This document shows positions 21,075 to 30,894 of a stretch of 64,000 nt of DNA, piece after piece. Both the position numbers and the translations under genes were made by a program. The stretch's first letter is position 1. Every line of letters begins with the position of its first letter. The DNA lies in assembly GCF_004345645.1 (NCBI RefSeq), contig NZ_SLWS01000006.1, positions 310,001 to 374,000 of the forward strand, read 5' to 3'. The notes beneath the pieces are model-generated. The model had not been told where the DNA came from and did not search any database. It saw nothing but the letters and a program-made list of their open reading frames with translations. This stretch comes from Actinocrispum wychmicini. Its GTDB lineage: Bacteria > Actinomycetota > Actinomycetes > Mycobacteriales > Pseudonocardiaceae.

Positions 21075-22862
21075 TTACGACGTGCCCTGCAGGAACCTGG
21101 TGGAAGCGTCCACCGCGACGCCCGAGTTGCCCGCGTCGACGACGAGCACCGCGAACGCCAGATCACCCATATATCCGGCAAACCACCCATGTGAGTGTGT
21201 CCCGTCACCGAACTGGGCGGTGCCTGTCTTGCCGCGCACGTCAGGAAGTTTGCCCAGGGTCTGTGCGGAGTTGGTGGTCACGACCTCGCGCATCATCTGG
21301 CGCAGCGCGTCGACCACGGCCGGCGGGACGGCGGACGGGGCGGCGTCGACCTTGGTCTCCTCGCCGCGGACCAGGGTCGGCTTCGGCAGTGTGCCGCTTG
21401 CCACAGTCGACGCCATCATCGCCAGACCGAACGGCGACGCCAGGACTTTGCCCTGGCCGAAGCCGTCCTCGGCGCGCTCGGTGGTGTCGGTCGCGGGCGG
21501 CACGGAGCCGGTGACCGTGGTGATGCCCGGGATCGTGTAGTCCAGGCCGATCCCGAACTGCTTGGCCGCGTTGGCCAGCGCGTCCGGCGGCAACTCGGAG
21601 GCCAGTTTGGCGAAGCTCGTGTTGCAGGAGAAGGCGTACGCCGAGTGCAACGGGATGACACCTTTGTCGAACTCGTTGAAGTTGGGGACCACCCGTGAGC
21701 CGATGGTGATCGTTCCCGGGCACGGCACCGGGGTGTCCGCGGTGACGTTCCCGCCTTGCAGGCCGGCGGCCGCGGTGACGGTCTTGAACGTCGACCCGGG
21801 TGGGAACCGGCCGGTCAACGCGATCGCGCCCTGCGCGTCGGCCGGCTTGTTCTGGGCGACCGCGAGGATCTCGCCGGTGGACGGCTGGATCGCGACCAGG
21901 GCGGCGGCCTGCGGCAGCGAGTCGATCGCCGCCTCCGCGGACGACTGGACCTTGGTGCTCAGTGTCACGTGCGCGGCTGTGCCCGCCACCATGTCCTTGG
22001 TGAACAGGTCCGCGACCTCGCCACCGGCCGCGTTCAGCGACACCACCCGGAACCCGGGCTTGCCGGAGATCTGGCCCTCCACCTGTTTGCGGACAGTCGG
22101 CAGCACCTGTTCGGCCATGTTCTTGGTCACCGGCAGCAGCCGCGTCGCGGCCAGGAACCGAACCCCGGGCAGCTGGTAGATCGCGGCCTTGACCACCTGG
22201 TAGTCCGCGTCCCGCAACGAGACCACGGTGTACGGCTGGTTGCGGGCCTTCGCGACCCCGTCCGTGATCGACTGCGCGGTGATGGACGGGTCGAACTGGT
22301 TCACCGCGCCGGCGATGGCCGCCGCGACCGCGGCCACGTCCCCGGCCTTCGCCGGGTCCAGGATCACCGACACGACCTTGGTCGACGCCACCAGCGGACT
22401 GCCGTCGCGGTCCAGGATCGGCGCCATCGACGCCTCCACGTCCCGCACCCCGACCGTCTGCTGCGCACCGAGCTTGGGATGGACGACCGCGGGCGTCCAG
22501 TGCACCTTCCAGGTGTCAGCCCCGTTGTTGCTGTCGCGGCGCATCTCCAGCTCGCCCTGGTACGTCCAGTGCCGGTCCTGGCCGAGGTCCCAGTCCGCGC
22601 TGAACCGCACCTTGGTGGCGTCACCGGCCGGGTCCGAACCGTCCACCCGCATGGTCACCGCGGCCGGCTTCAACGAGCCACGGACGTTGTCGAGTAACGG
22701 TTTCGCCGAGTCGCCCGCGTCGGTCCTGCCAGCCGCGCCCGCGGTGTCGCCGCCGGCGAACGCGGACAGGAACTGCCCCGCGAAGTCCGCCGCGTCCGGC
22801 CCCGAGCAGGCGGCCAGTGGCAACACCAGCAAGATCACCGCGATGATCCCTTTTCGGTTCAC
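21075..22862 (-). CDS. penicillin-binding protein (class B type, MecA-N-like domain), lipoprotein
   Basis: This 595-residue transpeptidase begins with a lipoprotein-type signal (LLVLPLAACSG). An NTF2-like MecA_N region (about 25-140) and a PBP dimerisation domain follow, then the transpeptidase domain with all motifs intact: SxxK in PPGSTFKTV, SxN in FSCNTSF and KTG in RGKTGTAQFG. It cross-links peptidoglycan outside the membrane and should be inhibited by beta-lactams. The GTG start at 22862 follows the GNAT gene by 13 bases. The same gene lies between ispG/GNAT and map in many actinobacteria. Confidence 0.93.
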   Translation of the reverse strand: MNRKGIIAVILLVLPLAACSGPDAADFAGQFLSAFAGGDTAGAAGRTDAGDSAKPLLDNVRGSLKPAAVTMRVDGSDPAGDATKVRFSADWDLGQDRHWTYQGELEMRRDSNNGADTWKVHWTPAVVHPKLGAQQTVGVRDVEASMAPILDRDGSPLVASTKVVSVILDPAKAGDVAAVAAAIAGAVNQFDPSITAQSITDGVAKARNQPYTVVSLRDADYQVVKAAIYQLPGVRFLAATRLLPVTKNMAEQVLPTVRKQVEGQISGKPGFRVVSLNAAGGEVADLFTKDMVAGTAAHVTLSTKVQSSAEAAIDSLPQAAALVAIQPSTGEILAVAQNKPADAQGAIALTGRFPPGSTFKTVTAAAGLQGGNVTADTPVPCPGTITIGSRVVPNFNEFDKGVIPLHSAYAFSCNTSFAKLASELPPDALANAAKQFGIGLDYTIPGITTVTGSVPPATDTTERAEDGFGQGKVLASPFGLAMMASTVASGTLPKPTLVRGEETKVDAAPSAVPPAVVDALRQMMREVVTTNSAQTLGKLPDVRGKTGTAQFGDGTHSHGWFAGYMGDLAFAVLVVDAGNSGVAVDASTRFLQGTS

Positions 22863-22875
22863 CCGGCGCAGTCTG

Positions 22876-23730
22876 TCAGAACAAAACCGTGGCGTATCGG
22901 CCGACTTGGGTGAAGCCGATCCGGCTGTAGGCGGCCCTGGCCGGGGAGTTGTACGAGTTGACGTACAGGCTCGCGGTCCGGCCCATCGCGTTGACCAGCC
23001 GGTCCACCACGGCCGCGGTGCCGGCCGTGCCCAGACCGCGGCCACGCCGGTCCGGATGCACCCACACGCCCTGGATCTGCCCGACGGACCGCGACAGGGC
23101 GCCGATCTCGGCCTTGAACACCACGTCGCCGCCGTCGAACCGGGCGAACGCCCGGCCGCCGGCGATCAGCTCGGCCACCCGCGCCCGGTAGCCGGCGCCG
23201 CCGTCGCCGAGCCGCGGGTCCACGCCGACCTCCTCGATGAACATGGCGATCGCGGCCGGCAGGTACCGGTCCAGCTCGTCCGGCCGCACCGGCCGCACCA
23301 GCGGGTCCGCCCTGACCTTCGCCGGCCCGGCGATGGACATCAGCGGCTGGTCCGCGCGCACCTCCCGGGGCGGGCCCCACTCGGCCGCCAGCTCGGCCCA
23401 CATGCCCAGCACCTGGTCGGCCGGCCCGACCAGGGACGAGCACGTCCGGCGCCGGCGAAGGGCCCGGTCGGCGAAGCACCGGAGGGCGGCCTTGTTGCCG
23501 CGCAACGGAATCAGGTTCGGCCCGACATAGCACAGCCCGTCCAGCCGGCCGTTGCGCATCGGGCGGACGTCCGCGCCCCACAGCTCGCCGCCCAGCCGCC
23601 ACGCGTCCAGTCCAGCGGCCTCGACGCGGGCCGCGACCATGCAGCAGGCGACCGGGTCCGCGGCCAGCACAGCACGGACCGCCATCCCGTCTCGTTCGTC
23701 GAGTAACCGCGCGGAGGCCAACCGAAGCAC
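22876..23730 (-). CDS. GNAT acetyltransferase with N-terminal DUF4081-like domain
   Basis: This 284-residue protein has a DUF4081-like N-terminal half (about 1-130; VAARVEAAGLDAWRLGGELWG) and a C-terminal GNAT domain with the acetyl-CoA loop QIQGVWVHPDRRGRGLG and the terminal SLYVNSYNSPARAAYSRIGF. The start is GTG at 23730. It lies between ispG and the PBP gene, as in mycobacteria. The acceptor is unknown. Confidence 0.9.
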   Translation of the reverse strand: MLRLASARLLDERDGMAVRAVLAADPVACCMVAARVEAAGLDAWRLGGELWGADVRPMRNGRLDGLCYVGPNLIPLRGNKAALRCFADRALRRRRTCSSLVGPADQVLGMWAELAAEWGPPREVRADQPLMSIAGPAKVRADPLVRPVRPDELDRYLPAAIAMFIEEVGVDPRLGDGGAGYRARVAELIAGGRAFARFDGGDVVFKAEIGALSRSVGQIQGVWVHPDRRGRGLGTAGTAAVVDRLVNAMGRTASLYVNSYNSPARAAYSRIGFTQVGRYATVLF

Positions 23731-23836
23731 CTACTAAGCGTGCCAGATGAAACACGAAATCGAGGAATGCTACCCAGGGGTCGATGTCCTTTGAGTACCG
23801 CTCGGCCGGGGCGGCGGTGACCTCAGCGGCGAATCC

Positions 23837-24988
23837 TCACGAAACCGACACGACCGGGGCGCCGTCGCCGTCCATGGTCTCGGCGATCCGCATGGCCTCC
23901 TCGATCAGGGTCTCCACGATCTGGTGCTCCGGCACGGTCTTGATCACCTTGCCGTGCACGAAGATCTGGCCCTTGCCGTTGCCGGACGCCACCCCGAGGT
24001 CCGCCTCACGCGCCTCGCCCGGCCCGTTCACCACACAGCCCATCACCGCGACCCGCAGCGGCACCTCCATGCCCTCCAGGCCCGCGGTCACCTCGTCGGC
24101 CAGCTTGTACACGTCCACCTGGGCGCGCCCGCACGACGGGCACGACACGATCTCCAGCTTGCGCGGCCGCAGGTTCAACGACTGCAGGATCTGCGCGCCG
24201 ACCTTGACCTCCTCCACCGGCGGCGCGGACAGCGACACCCGGATCGTGTCCCCGATGCCCTGCCGCAGCAGCGCGCCGAACGCCACCGCCGACTTCACCG
24301 TGCCCTGGAACGCCGGGCCGGCCTCGGTCACCCCGAGGTGCAGCGGGTAGTCGCACGACTCCGCGAGCAGCTCGTACGCCCGGATCATCACCACCGGGTC
24401 GTTGTGCTTCACCGAGATCTTGATGTCGTGGAAGTCATGCTCGGCGAACAGTGACGCTTCCCACAGCGCCGACTCGACCAGCGCCTCGGGGGTCGCCTTG
24501 CCGTACTTGGCCAGCAGCCGCGGGTCCAGCGACCCGGCGTTCACGCCGATCCGGATCGGGGTGCCGTGGTCCTTGGCCGCGGCCGCGATCTCGCGAACCT
24601 TGTCGTCGAACTTCTTGATGTTGCCCGGGTTCACCCGGACCGCCGCGCAGCCGGCCTCGATCGCGGCGAACACGTACTTCGGCTGGAAGTGGATGTCGGC
24701 GATCACCGGGATCTGCGACTTGCGCGCGATCGCCGGCAGCGCCTCGGCGTCGTCCTGGGACGGGCAGGCCACCCGCACGATGTCACAGCCGGCCGCGGTC
24801 AGCTCCGCGATCTGCTGCAGGGTGGCGTTCACGTCCGCGGTGACCGTCGTGGTCATCGACTGCACCGAGATCGGGAACTCGCTGCCCACACCGACCGCGC
24901 CCACCATGAGCTGGCGGGTCTTGCGCCGCTCCGACAGCGTGGGCGGCGGCAGCGACGGCATGCCGAGCAGCACTTCGCCGCTGGTCAT
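23837..24988 (-). CDS. ispG: 4-hydroxy-3-methylbut-2-enyl diphosphate synthase
   Basis: This 383-residue [4Fe-4S] enzyme carries out the penultimate step of the MEP isoprenoid pathway, converting MEcPP to HMBPP. The TIM-barrel part includes SVQSMTTTVTADVNATL and IADIHFQPKYVFAA. The cluster cysteines are in VSCPSCGRAQVD and VMGCVVNGPGEA. The start is ATG at 24988 with GGAGGAG upstream. It is in the same leftward operon as rip1 and dxr, another MEP-pathway gene. Confidence 0.97.
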   Translation of the reverse strand: MTSGEVLLGMPSLPPPTLSERRKTRQLMVGAVGVGSEFPISVQSMTTTVTADVNATLQQIAELTAAGCDIVRVACPSQDDAEALPAIARKSQIPVIADIHFQPKYVFAAIEAGCAAVRVNPGNIKKFDDKVREIAAAAKDHGTPIRIGVNAGSLDPRLLAKYGKATPEALVESALWEASLFAEHDFHDIKISVKHNDPVVMIRAYELLAESCDYPLHLGVTEAGPAFQGTVKSAVAFGALLRQGIGDTIRVSLSAPPVEEVKVGAQILQSLNLRPRKLEIVSCPSCGRAQVDVYKLADEVTAGLEGMEVPLRVAVMGCVVNGPGEAREADLGVASGNGKGQIFVHGKVIKTVPEHQIVETLIEEAMRIAETMDGDGAPVVSVS

Positions 24989-25005
24989 CTCGAACTCCTC
25001 CGGTT

Positions 25006-26223
25006 CTAGTTCAGCCTGATCGGGTTGACGATGTCCGCGGTGATCGTGAGCAGCATCACCGCGCCGCCGAGGACCACCACCACCATGGTGACGGCCATCA
25101 GCTTCGAGTAGTCCACAGGGCCACCCGCGGGCTTGCCGCGCATCCGACGCAGCGCGTTGCGGATCTTCTCGTAGACGATCACCGCGATGTGACCGCCGTC
25201 GAGGGGCAGCAACGGCAGCAGGTTGAACACACCGATGAAGAAGTTCAGGCTCGCCAACAGCAGCAGAACCAGGTTCCACAGGCCACGTTCGACCGCTTCG
25301 CCGCCGAGTCTACTCGCGCCGACGACGCTGACCGGCGTGTCCAGGTCCCGCTGGCCGCCGCCGATGGCCTTGATCAACGCGGGGATGCGCTGCGGGAACC
25401 GCAGCAGGCCGTCCCAGGTCTTGGCGAACATCTCCCCGGTGAACGACACCGCGCCACCGATCCCGGTCCAGGCGTTGTACTCGAAGTTCGCCTGCCGGAG
25501 CACGCCGATCGCGCCCTGCGCCTTGAGCGTCTTGGAGCCGTCCGGGTTGGTGACGTACCGCTGCACGGTGGGGATGTTGACGGTGACTGTCCGTTCCTGG
25601 CCGGCCGCGGTGAGCACCGTGAGCTGCTGCGGGCCGGACAGCTTCTGCACGGACGCGACGAGTTCGTCCCAGGTCGGTGTCGGGGTGCTGTTGACCGCCG
25701 TGATCTGGTCACCCGGCTGCAGGCCGGCGGCCTTCGCCGGGGACGCCGGGTCGTTCGGGCCGCACGGCGGACGGGCCGAGTCGATGTTCGGGCCGTCGCT
25801 GATCACACACGGCTGGACGTCGCTCAGCACCGGCTTGTTCAGCAGGTTCGGCAGGCCCATGGTGACCGCCATCAGGTAGAGCACCAGGAAGCCGAGCAGG
25901 AAGTGGGTGATCGACCCGGCGGCCATCACGATCACCCGCTTCCACGCCGGGTACTTCCACATCGAGCGGGGCTCCTCGTCCGGCGTGACCTCGTCCAACG
26001 CGGTCATGCCGGCGATGTCGCAGAACCCGCCCGCCGGGATCGCCTTGAGGCCGTACTCGGTCTCGCCACGGCGGAACGAGAAGATCTTCGGGCCGAAACC
26101 GATGTAGTACCGGCGCACCTTCATGCCGAACCACTTGGCGGTGAACATGTGCCCGGCCTCGTGCAGCGCGACCGACAGGCCGATGCCGAGCGCGAACAGC
26201 ACGACCCCGATGATGAAGACCAC
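25006..26223 (-). CDS. rip1: site-2 intramembrane metalloprotease (RseP/Rip1 type)
   Basis: This 405-residue M50 protease cleaves membrane-bound anti-sigma factors after a first cut. The zinc motif HEAGH lies in the first helix (SVALHEAGHMFTAK), and the third ligand is in LLPLLPLDGGH in a C-terminal helix. A PDZ domain lies between (about 150-250; GLQPGDQITAVNSTP). Four membrane segments are visible. It is located between dxr and ispG as in M. tuberculosis, where Rip1 controls several sigma factors. Confidence 0.95.
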   Translation of the reverse strand: MVFIIGVVLFALGIGLSVALHEAGHMFTAKWFGMKVRRYYIGFGPKIFSFRRGETEYGLKAIPAGGFCDIAGMTALDEVTPDEEPRSMWKYPAWKRVIVMAAGSITHFLLGFLVLYLMAVTMGLPNLLNKPVLSDVQPCVISDGPNIDSARPPCGPNDPASPAKAAGLQPGDQITAVNSTPTPTWDELVASVQKLSGPQQLTVLTAAGQERTVTVNIPTVQRYVTNPDGSKTLKAQGAIGVLRQANFEYNAWTGIGGAVSFTGEMFAKTWDGLLRFPQRIPALIKAIGGGQRDLDTPVSVVGASRLGGEAVERGLWNLVLLLLASLNFFIGVFNLLPLLPLDGGHIAVIVYEKIRNALRRMRGKPAGGPVDYSKLMAVTMVVVVLGGAVMLLTITADIVNPIRLN

Positions 26224-26225
26224 GC

Positions 26226-27353
26226 TCAGTTCCTTCCCAGACGTTCGCGGGCTCGCGCCCGTGCCCAGTCCTCAGCGGCGAGGACCTCGGCGACACCACC
26301 CGGCGCGGCCCGCCACTCGTCCGCTTCGGCCAGTACCCGTTCCACAGTGTCCACGATCGACGTGAACTTCACCCCTCCGTCGACGAACGCGGCCACCGCC
26401 TCCTCGTTCGCGGCGTTGTAGATCGCCGGGTGGCAGCCACCGGTCTCGCCCACCGCCTTGGCCAGCCGGACCGCGGGGAACGTGTCCTGGTCGAGCGGCT
26501 CGAACGTCCATGCGGCCGGCTCATCGAACCGGACCGGCCGCGCGCTGTCGGCCAACCGGTCCGGCCAGCCGAGGGCCAGCGAGATGGGCAGCCGCATGTC
26601 CGGCGGGCTGGCCTGGGCCAACGTCGACCCGTCGGTGAACGTCACCATCGAGTGGATCACCGACTGCGGGTGCACGACCACGTCGATCCGGTCATACGGG
26701 ACGTCGAACAGCAGGTGCGCCTCGATCACCTCAAGGCCCTTGTTGACCAGGGTGGCCGAGTTGATCGTGATGACCGGGCCCATCTGCCAGGTCGGGTGCG
26801 CCATCGCGGCGGCCGGGGTGACGTCTTCGAGGTCCGCGGCCCGCCGGCCGCGGAACGGGCCCCCGGACGCGGTGATGACCAGCCGGTCGACCTCCTCGGC
26901 CCGACCACCCAGCAGGCACTGCGCGATCGCCGAGTGCTCGGAGTCGACGGGCACGATCTGCCCCGGCTTGGCCGCCTCGAGCACCAGCGACCCGCCGGCG
27001 ATCAGGGACTCCTTGTTGGCCAGCGCCAGCCGTGCCCCGGTGGAGAGGGCACGCAGCGTCGGCTCCAGGCCCCGCGAGCCGGTGATCCCGTTGAGGATCA
27101 CGTCCGCGGGGACCGCGTCGATGAGTTCGAGGACCGCGTCCGGTCCGGTGAACGTGGCCGCGCCGCGCGGGGCGGCGGTGTTGGCGACGGTGAACCGCTG
27201 CGCCTGGCGGGCGAGCAGTTCCGGGTCCGACCCGCCCGCCGCGAGGCCCACGACCTGGAACTTGTCCGGGTTGGCCGCGATCACGTCGAGCGCCTGGGTC
27301 CCGATCGACCCGGTCGAACCGAGCAGCAGCACAGTGCGAATGTTGTCCGACAT
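26226..27353 (-). CDS. dxr: 1-deoxy-D-xylulose 5-phosphate reductoisomerase
   Basis: This 375-residue NADPH-dependent enzyme makes MEP from DXP, the first committed step of the MEP pathway and the fosmidomycin target. The cofactor loop is LLLGSTGSIGTQALDV. The metal-binding stretch is VPVDSEHSAIAQCL and the flexible-loop region is ITINSATLVNKGLEVIEAHL. The ATG at 27353 is chosen because the cofactor motif begins about 10 residues later; a longer in-frame extension has no support. Two bases separate it from rip1. Confidence 0.97.
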   Translation of the reverse strand: MSDNIRTVLLLGSTGSIGTQALDVIAANPDKFQVVGLAAGGSDPELLARQAQRFTVANTAAPRGAATFTGPDAVLELIDAVPADVILNGITGSRGLEPTLRALSTGARLALANKESLIAGGSLVLEAAKPGQIVPVDSEHSAIAQCLLGGRAEEVDRLVITASGGPFRGRRAADLEDVTPAAAMAHPTWQMGPVITINSATLVNKGLEVIEAHLLFDVPYDRIDVVVHPQSVIHSMVTFTDGSTLAQASPPDMRLPISLALGWPDRLADSARPVRFDEPAAWTFEPLDQDTFPAVRLAKAVGETGGCHPAIYNAANEEAVAAFVDGGVKFTSIVDTVERVLAEADEWRAAPGGVAEVLAAEDWARARARERLGRN

Positions 27354-27450
27354 CACGAACCATTCTCTTCCGACCGCGCCCGGCCACTCCGCCCGGGTGC
27401 TGGACTGTGTGGGACCATGGGTCTCGTTGATCCATGAGCGAGGAGGGACC

Positions 27451-27705
27451 GTGGCGAAGACGGACAAGCCCCCGGCACAAACCGTCGACCCGCAGGACGA
27501 GCCGTCGGCCGAGTGGGGCTGGCACGGCAGCTTCCCCAAAGGCACCCGGATCGCCGGCTGGTTCGTGGCCGCCGCCATGTTCCTCATGCTGATCGGGAAC
27601 CACAAGAGCCGCACCGAGGACGTCTGGCTGATCGGCATCGGCGCCGGCCTGATCCTGCTGCTGGTGATCGACCAGATCCGCAGCCGCACCAACTGGCGCC
27701 GCTGA
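27451..27705 (+). CDS. DUF2631 small membrane protein
   Basis: This 84-residue protein has an N-terminal soluble part (WGWHGSFPKGTRIAGW) and two transmembrane helices (about 35-52 and 58-75), ending RSRTNWRR. It matches the DUF2631 family, whose mycobacterial member (Rv2876) also lies near dxr. A GTG start at 27451 follows GAGGAGGG. The function is unknown. Confidence 0.88.
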   Translation: MAKTDKPPAQTVDPQDEPSAEWGWHGSFPKGTRIAGWFVAAAMFLMLIGNHKSRTEDVWLIGIGAGLILLLVIDQIRSRTNWRR

Positions 27706-27706
27706 G

Positions 27707-29479
27707 TCAGCGTTTGGGGACGAACTCGTAGAGGATCCTCGTCCCGAAGGGCGCCAGCAGAAGGTCCTGGCCGACCATGCCCATCGCGGACACCGGGAAC
27801 CCGGTCGAGAAGAGGCCGGTCGCGTTCGCCGCGGTGCCGTACCCCTTGGCGAACCGCGTGTTCTCCACATCGCTCTGCAGGTCACGGGGGCCTGGGTAGC
27901 CGCTGACCTGCAGTGTCCTGGTGCCGCCGGTGTGGCTGTCCACGCGGACCACGACGGGTGCGGAAACCCCGCTTGACATCGCGTGCACCAGGACGTCGTC
28001 GCCGGCGGCGGCCAACTGGCGGCGACCCAGTTCGACCGGGCCCCGGCCGACCAGGTCGATGTCCGCGGTGACAGTGGGGATGGTCAGGGGCACCTTGCCG
28101 TGTCCGTCGAGGATCACCAGGCCGCCTTGGGACGAACTGGCCGCGAAACGCCCGCCGGTCAGTCCGGCCACGCCGGCGCCGGGAGCGAGTGGAGTGCCGA
28201 TCGGGAACACTGTTGTGTCAAGGATTTTGCCGTCGGCCAACCCGTTGATCCGCCAGACCTGGCCGTGCGCGCTGTCGAGCAGCACAGGGGTGGGGCCCTC
28301 GAAGCTGACCGCGTCGAACCTGGCCGCGTTCCAGACACCCATGGGGTTGGCGAAGAAGTTGCCGTTGCGGTCCCTGACCTTGGTGCTGTCGACGTCGAGG
28401 GGCGCCTTGATGGCCCGCAGGTCGACCGCGCGGCCGGTGCTCAACTGCACGATCCGGACCGGGCGGGCCAGCGTTCCGCCCTTTGTGGACGACGAGTTGG
28501 CCGGGACGAGCCACGCCTGGTCGCCGTTCACCACGATCGCGCTGACCGCGCCGAGCGTGTCCCTGCCCTGCAGGCGGAGTTTCTGGGAGAGGTCACCAGC
28601 GACCGGGTCGTCGTTCGTGGAGAACGGGGCCAGCGTGGGATCCCACACCACCTCCACGACCCCGTCGGTGCGGATCCGGACGATCCGCAGCGTCCTCCCC
28701 CACGGCGCGGTGCTGTCGTCGGCGTCGCGCGGGTTGACGTCCGCGGGGTACTTGCGGGACACCAGGTAGACCGTGCCGTCGTTGAGGGTGGTGAGCGCCT
28801 CCACGTGGCCGATGCTGGTCTCCGGGCCGGGCGCGGGTGACGTCGGCAGGCCAGCGCCGCCGGTGCCGGCCACCATGCGGACCGTGCCGCGTTGCTCCTC
28901 GGCGAGCGGCGCCGCCACAGTTGGCCTGCAGCGGGCTTTTTCGCCGTACTTCGTGGCGATCACGCCGGCCAGCGCCGCGAGGTCCTCGTCCCGGGACTGC
29001 CGGCGCTGGTCGTACCCGGTGATGTCGAGTCCGATTTGGACAGGACGGTTCCCACACGTGATGGCGAGCGAGACCGACGGCGCCGTGTCCGTTCCGGTCC
29101 GCAACGGGTTCGGCAGCGCGGACCGCGCGGACCGGTCCTTGGCCACCTGGATCGCCGCGTTGACCCGGGCCGCCACACCCGGCTGGTCCACGTCGACCCG
29201 CAGCGACGCCACCGTCTGCCGGCCGGCATCCTCGCTGGCCATGACCTCACACTGACCGCGGTCGAAACCCAACTCGCCGAGCGAACTCAGCCGGTCCTCG
29301 GCCCGCGCGGTGACGTGCGCCAACGACTGGGCCGGCAGCAGGGAACAGATCTCCGGCCCCTGCCCGGTCACAGGATCGTCGTTCACCGGCTGGTGGCCGC
29401 TCCGCTCGGGTCCCGTGCACGAGACCAGGCCGATCAGCGCCAGTCCGCAGACACCCACCCGTTTGCGCACGTCACCCAT
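27707..29479 (-). CDS. putative lipoprotein with beta-propeller-like C-terminal part
   Basis: This 590-residue protein has a lipoprotein signal (LALIGLVSCTG, lipobox VSC). Residues 40-185 resemble a DUF3558-like domain found in actinobacterial lipoproteins (ICSLLPAQSL, RGQCEV, CGNRPVQIGLDI), with three to four Cys. Residues 210-590 contain repeated strand-turn segments (LNDGTVYLVSR, VNGDQAWLVPA, AHGQVWRINGLADG) suggesting a beta-propeller. It is probably anchored on the outside of the membrane. The function is unknown. It converges with the DUF2631 gene. Confidence 0.75.
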   Translation of the reverse strand: MGDVRKRVGVCGLALIGLVSCTGPERSGHQPVNDDPVTGQGPEICSLLPAQSLAHVTARAEDRLSSLGELGFDRGQCEVMASEDAGRQTVASLRVDVDQPGVAARVNAAIQVAKDRSARSALPNPLRTGTDTAPSVSLAITCGNRPVQIGLDITGYDQRRQSRDEDLAALAGVIATKYGEKARCRPTVAAPLAEEQRGTVRMVAGTGGAGLPTSPAPGPETSIGHVEALTTLNDGTVYLVSRKYPADVNPRDADDSTAPWGRTLRIVRIRTDGVVEVVWDPTLAPFSTNDDPVAGDLSQKLRLQGRDTLGAVSAIVVNGDQAWLVPANSSSTKGGTLARPVRIVQLSTGRAVDLRAIKAPLDVDSTKVRDRNGNFFANPMGVWNAARFDAVSFEGPTPVLLDSAHGQVWRINGLADGKILDTTVFPIGTPLAPGAGVAGLTGGRFAASSSQGGLVILDGHGKVPLTIPTVTADIDLVGRGPVELGRRQLAAAGDDVLVHAMSSGVSAPVVVRVDSHTGGTRTLQVSGYPGPRDLQSDVENTRFAKGYGTAANATGLFSTGFPVSAMGMVGQDLLLAPFGTRILYEFVPKR

Positions 29480-29616
29480 GGTCGTGCAGGAGTCCTCGGT
29501 GGACCGTCGATTATGCCTCGCCCGCAAGTCCCATCATCCGGACACCGTTGCGTGGATGCGCATCCACGCATGGACTTGACGGGTCCTGTTTCGCAGTCCA
29601 AGACGGGAATCCCACC

Positions 29617-30105
29617 ATGTCCGTGACCGACGAACTGCTTGCCAACAACGCGAACTACGCGCAGAGCTTCACCGGGCCCCTTCCTCTTCCGCCGGCGAAA
29701 CACGTCGCCGTGGTCGCCTGCATGGACGCCCGAATCAACGTCTACGGCGTCCTCGGCCTGGGCGAAGGCGAGGCCCACGTGATCCGCAACGCCGGTGGCG
29801 TGGTCACCGAGGACGAGATCCGGTCCCTGGCGATCAGCCAGCGCCTGCTCGGCACCAAGGAGATCATCCTGATCCACCACACCGACTGCGGAATGCTCAC
29901 CTTCACCGACGACGACTTCAAGCACTCGATCCAGCGGGACACCGGCGTCAAACCGGCCTGGGCCGCCGAGGCGTTCAGCGACCTGGACGAGGACGTCCGC
30001 CAGTCCATCGCCCGAATCCGAAACAGCCCCTTCGTTCCGGTGAAGGACTCCATCCGCGGCTTCGTCTTCGACGTGGCGACCGGAAAGCTCAACGAAGTCG
30101 TCTGA
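29617..30105 (+). CDS. beta-carbonic anhydrase
   Basis: This 162-residue zinc enzyme interconverts CO2 and bicarbonate. The zinc ligands are Cys in VVACMDARINV (about residue 35), His and Cys in LIHHTDCGML (about 87-92), with the Asp-Arg pair in CMDAR. The family signature RNAGG is in VIRNAGGVVTEDE. It is short, as in the small actinobacterial clade. The ATG at 29617 has only weak ribosome-site complementarity. Confidence 0.93.
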   Translation: MSVTDELLANNANYAQSFTGPLPLPPAKHVAVVACMDARINVYGVLGLGEGEAHVIRNAGGVVTEDEIRSLAISQRLLGTKEIILIHHTDCGMLTFTDDDFKHSIQRDTGVKPAWAAEAFSDLDEDVRQSIARIRNSPFVPVKDSIRGFVFDVATGKLNEVV

Positions 30106-30159
30106 CCCACCCGAGCCGGCCGTCCCACCCAGGCGGCCGGCTCACCACTCCCGACCGTC

Positions 30160-30591
30160 CTACGACTCGGACCTGTCTGCCCACGGATCGCGCAAAGCGA
30201 TACCAGCGTCGACGAAGTCGTTGGTGTTCCGCGTCGCCAGGCAGGCGGCGAAGCGTCGGCAGATCGCGGCGATCTGCGCGTCGGCCATGCTGATCGGGCG
30301 GCCCTGCTGCGCACGCGCCGCAGCGATCTCGCCGTAGTAGCCGGCCGCTGCACCGTCGAACGGCAAGATTTGATCTTGGAAGTCCTCGGTCAGCAGTTCC
30401 GAGACCTTGACCGCGAGCGTGGTTTTGCGTTGGCTGTCCGGAAGTCGAGCGACGTCATACGCGAGTTCCGCGGCCGTGACGGACGTTATGAAGACCTCGT
30501 CCGCAGGGTACCGATCGACCCAGCGGACCACGTTGTCGTCCGGGTCCCGCCGCATCAGTTCGGAGATGACGTCGGTGTCGAGAACGATCAC
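30160..30591 (-). CDS. PIN-domain toxin (FitB/VapC type)
   Basis: This 143-residue PIN ribonuclease has acidic residues in MIVLDTDVISELMR, TAAELAYD, ISMADAQIAAI and ATRNTNDF, the FitB/VapC pattern. The start ATG overlaps the stop of the RHH antitoxin gene (30588-30591). Together they form a type II TA module. Confidence 0.92.
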   Translation of the reverse strand: MIVLDTDVISELMRRDPDDNVVRWVDRYPADEVFITSVTAAELAYDVARLPDSQRKTTLAVKVSELLTEDFQDQILPFDGAAAGYYGEIAAARAQQGRPISMADAQIAAICRRFAACLATRNTNDFVDAGIALRDPWADRSES

Positions 30592-30833
30592 TCGGGAAAC
30601 TCCACCGCTCGGGCCTGCTCCACTCGCCGGGGCGGCTCAAAGTCCGGGTGGTCGGCGTCAGCGAACCGCTGCCGAATCCTCGACCCCATCCCTAGACCGG
30701 ACGTCGGTTTGGTCAGCACCAAGGCAAGGATCGCGCGTACCTCAGCCTCCATCGAGCGGCCGTGCTCGGCGGCGCGGACCCTGAGCTTGGCCTTCAACCC
30801 CTCATCGAAGTCGCGGATGGTCAGGACCGCCAC
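30588..30833 (-). CDS. FitA-like ribbon-helix-helix antitoxin
   Basis: This 81-residue antitoxin has an N-terminal ribbon-helix-helix (MAVLTIRDFDEGLKAKLRVR, AAEHGRSMEAEVRAIL) and a C-terminal toxin-binding tail. FitA proteins bind DNA with the toxin and repress their own operon. The gene is four-base coupled to the PIN toxin. Confidence 0.9.
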   Translation of the reverse strand: MAVLTIRDFDEGLKAKLRVRAAEHGRSMEAEVRAILALVLTKPTSGLGMGSRIRQRFADADHPDFEPPRRVEQARAVEFPE

Positions 30834-30894
30834 ATTCCACCTCCGATGCTGTCATTGCAGTCAATGCTAGCAGATGGAGTGCGCGTCGCCGCCG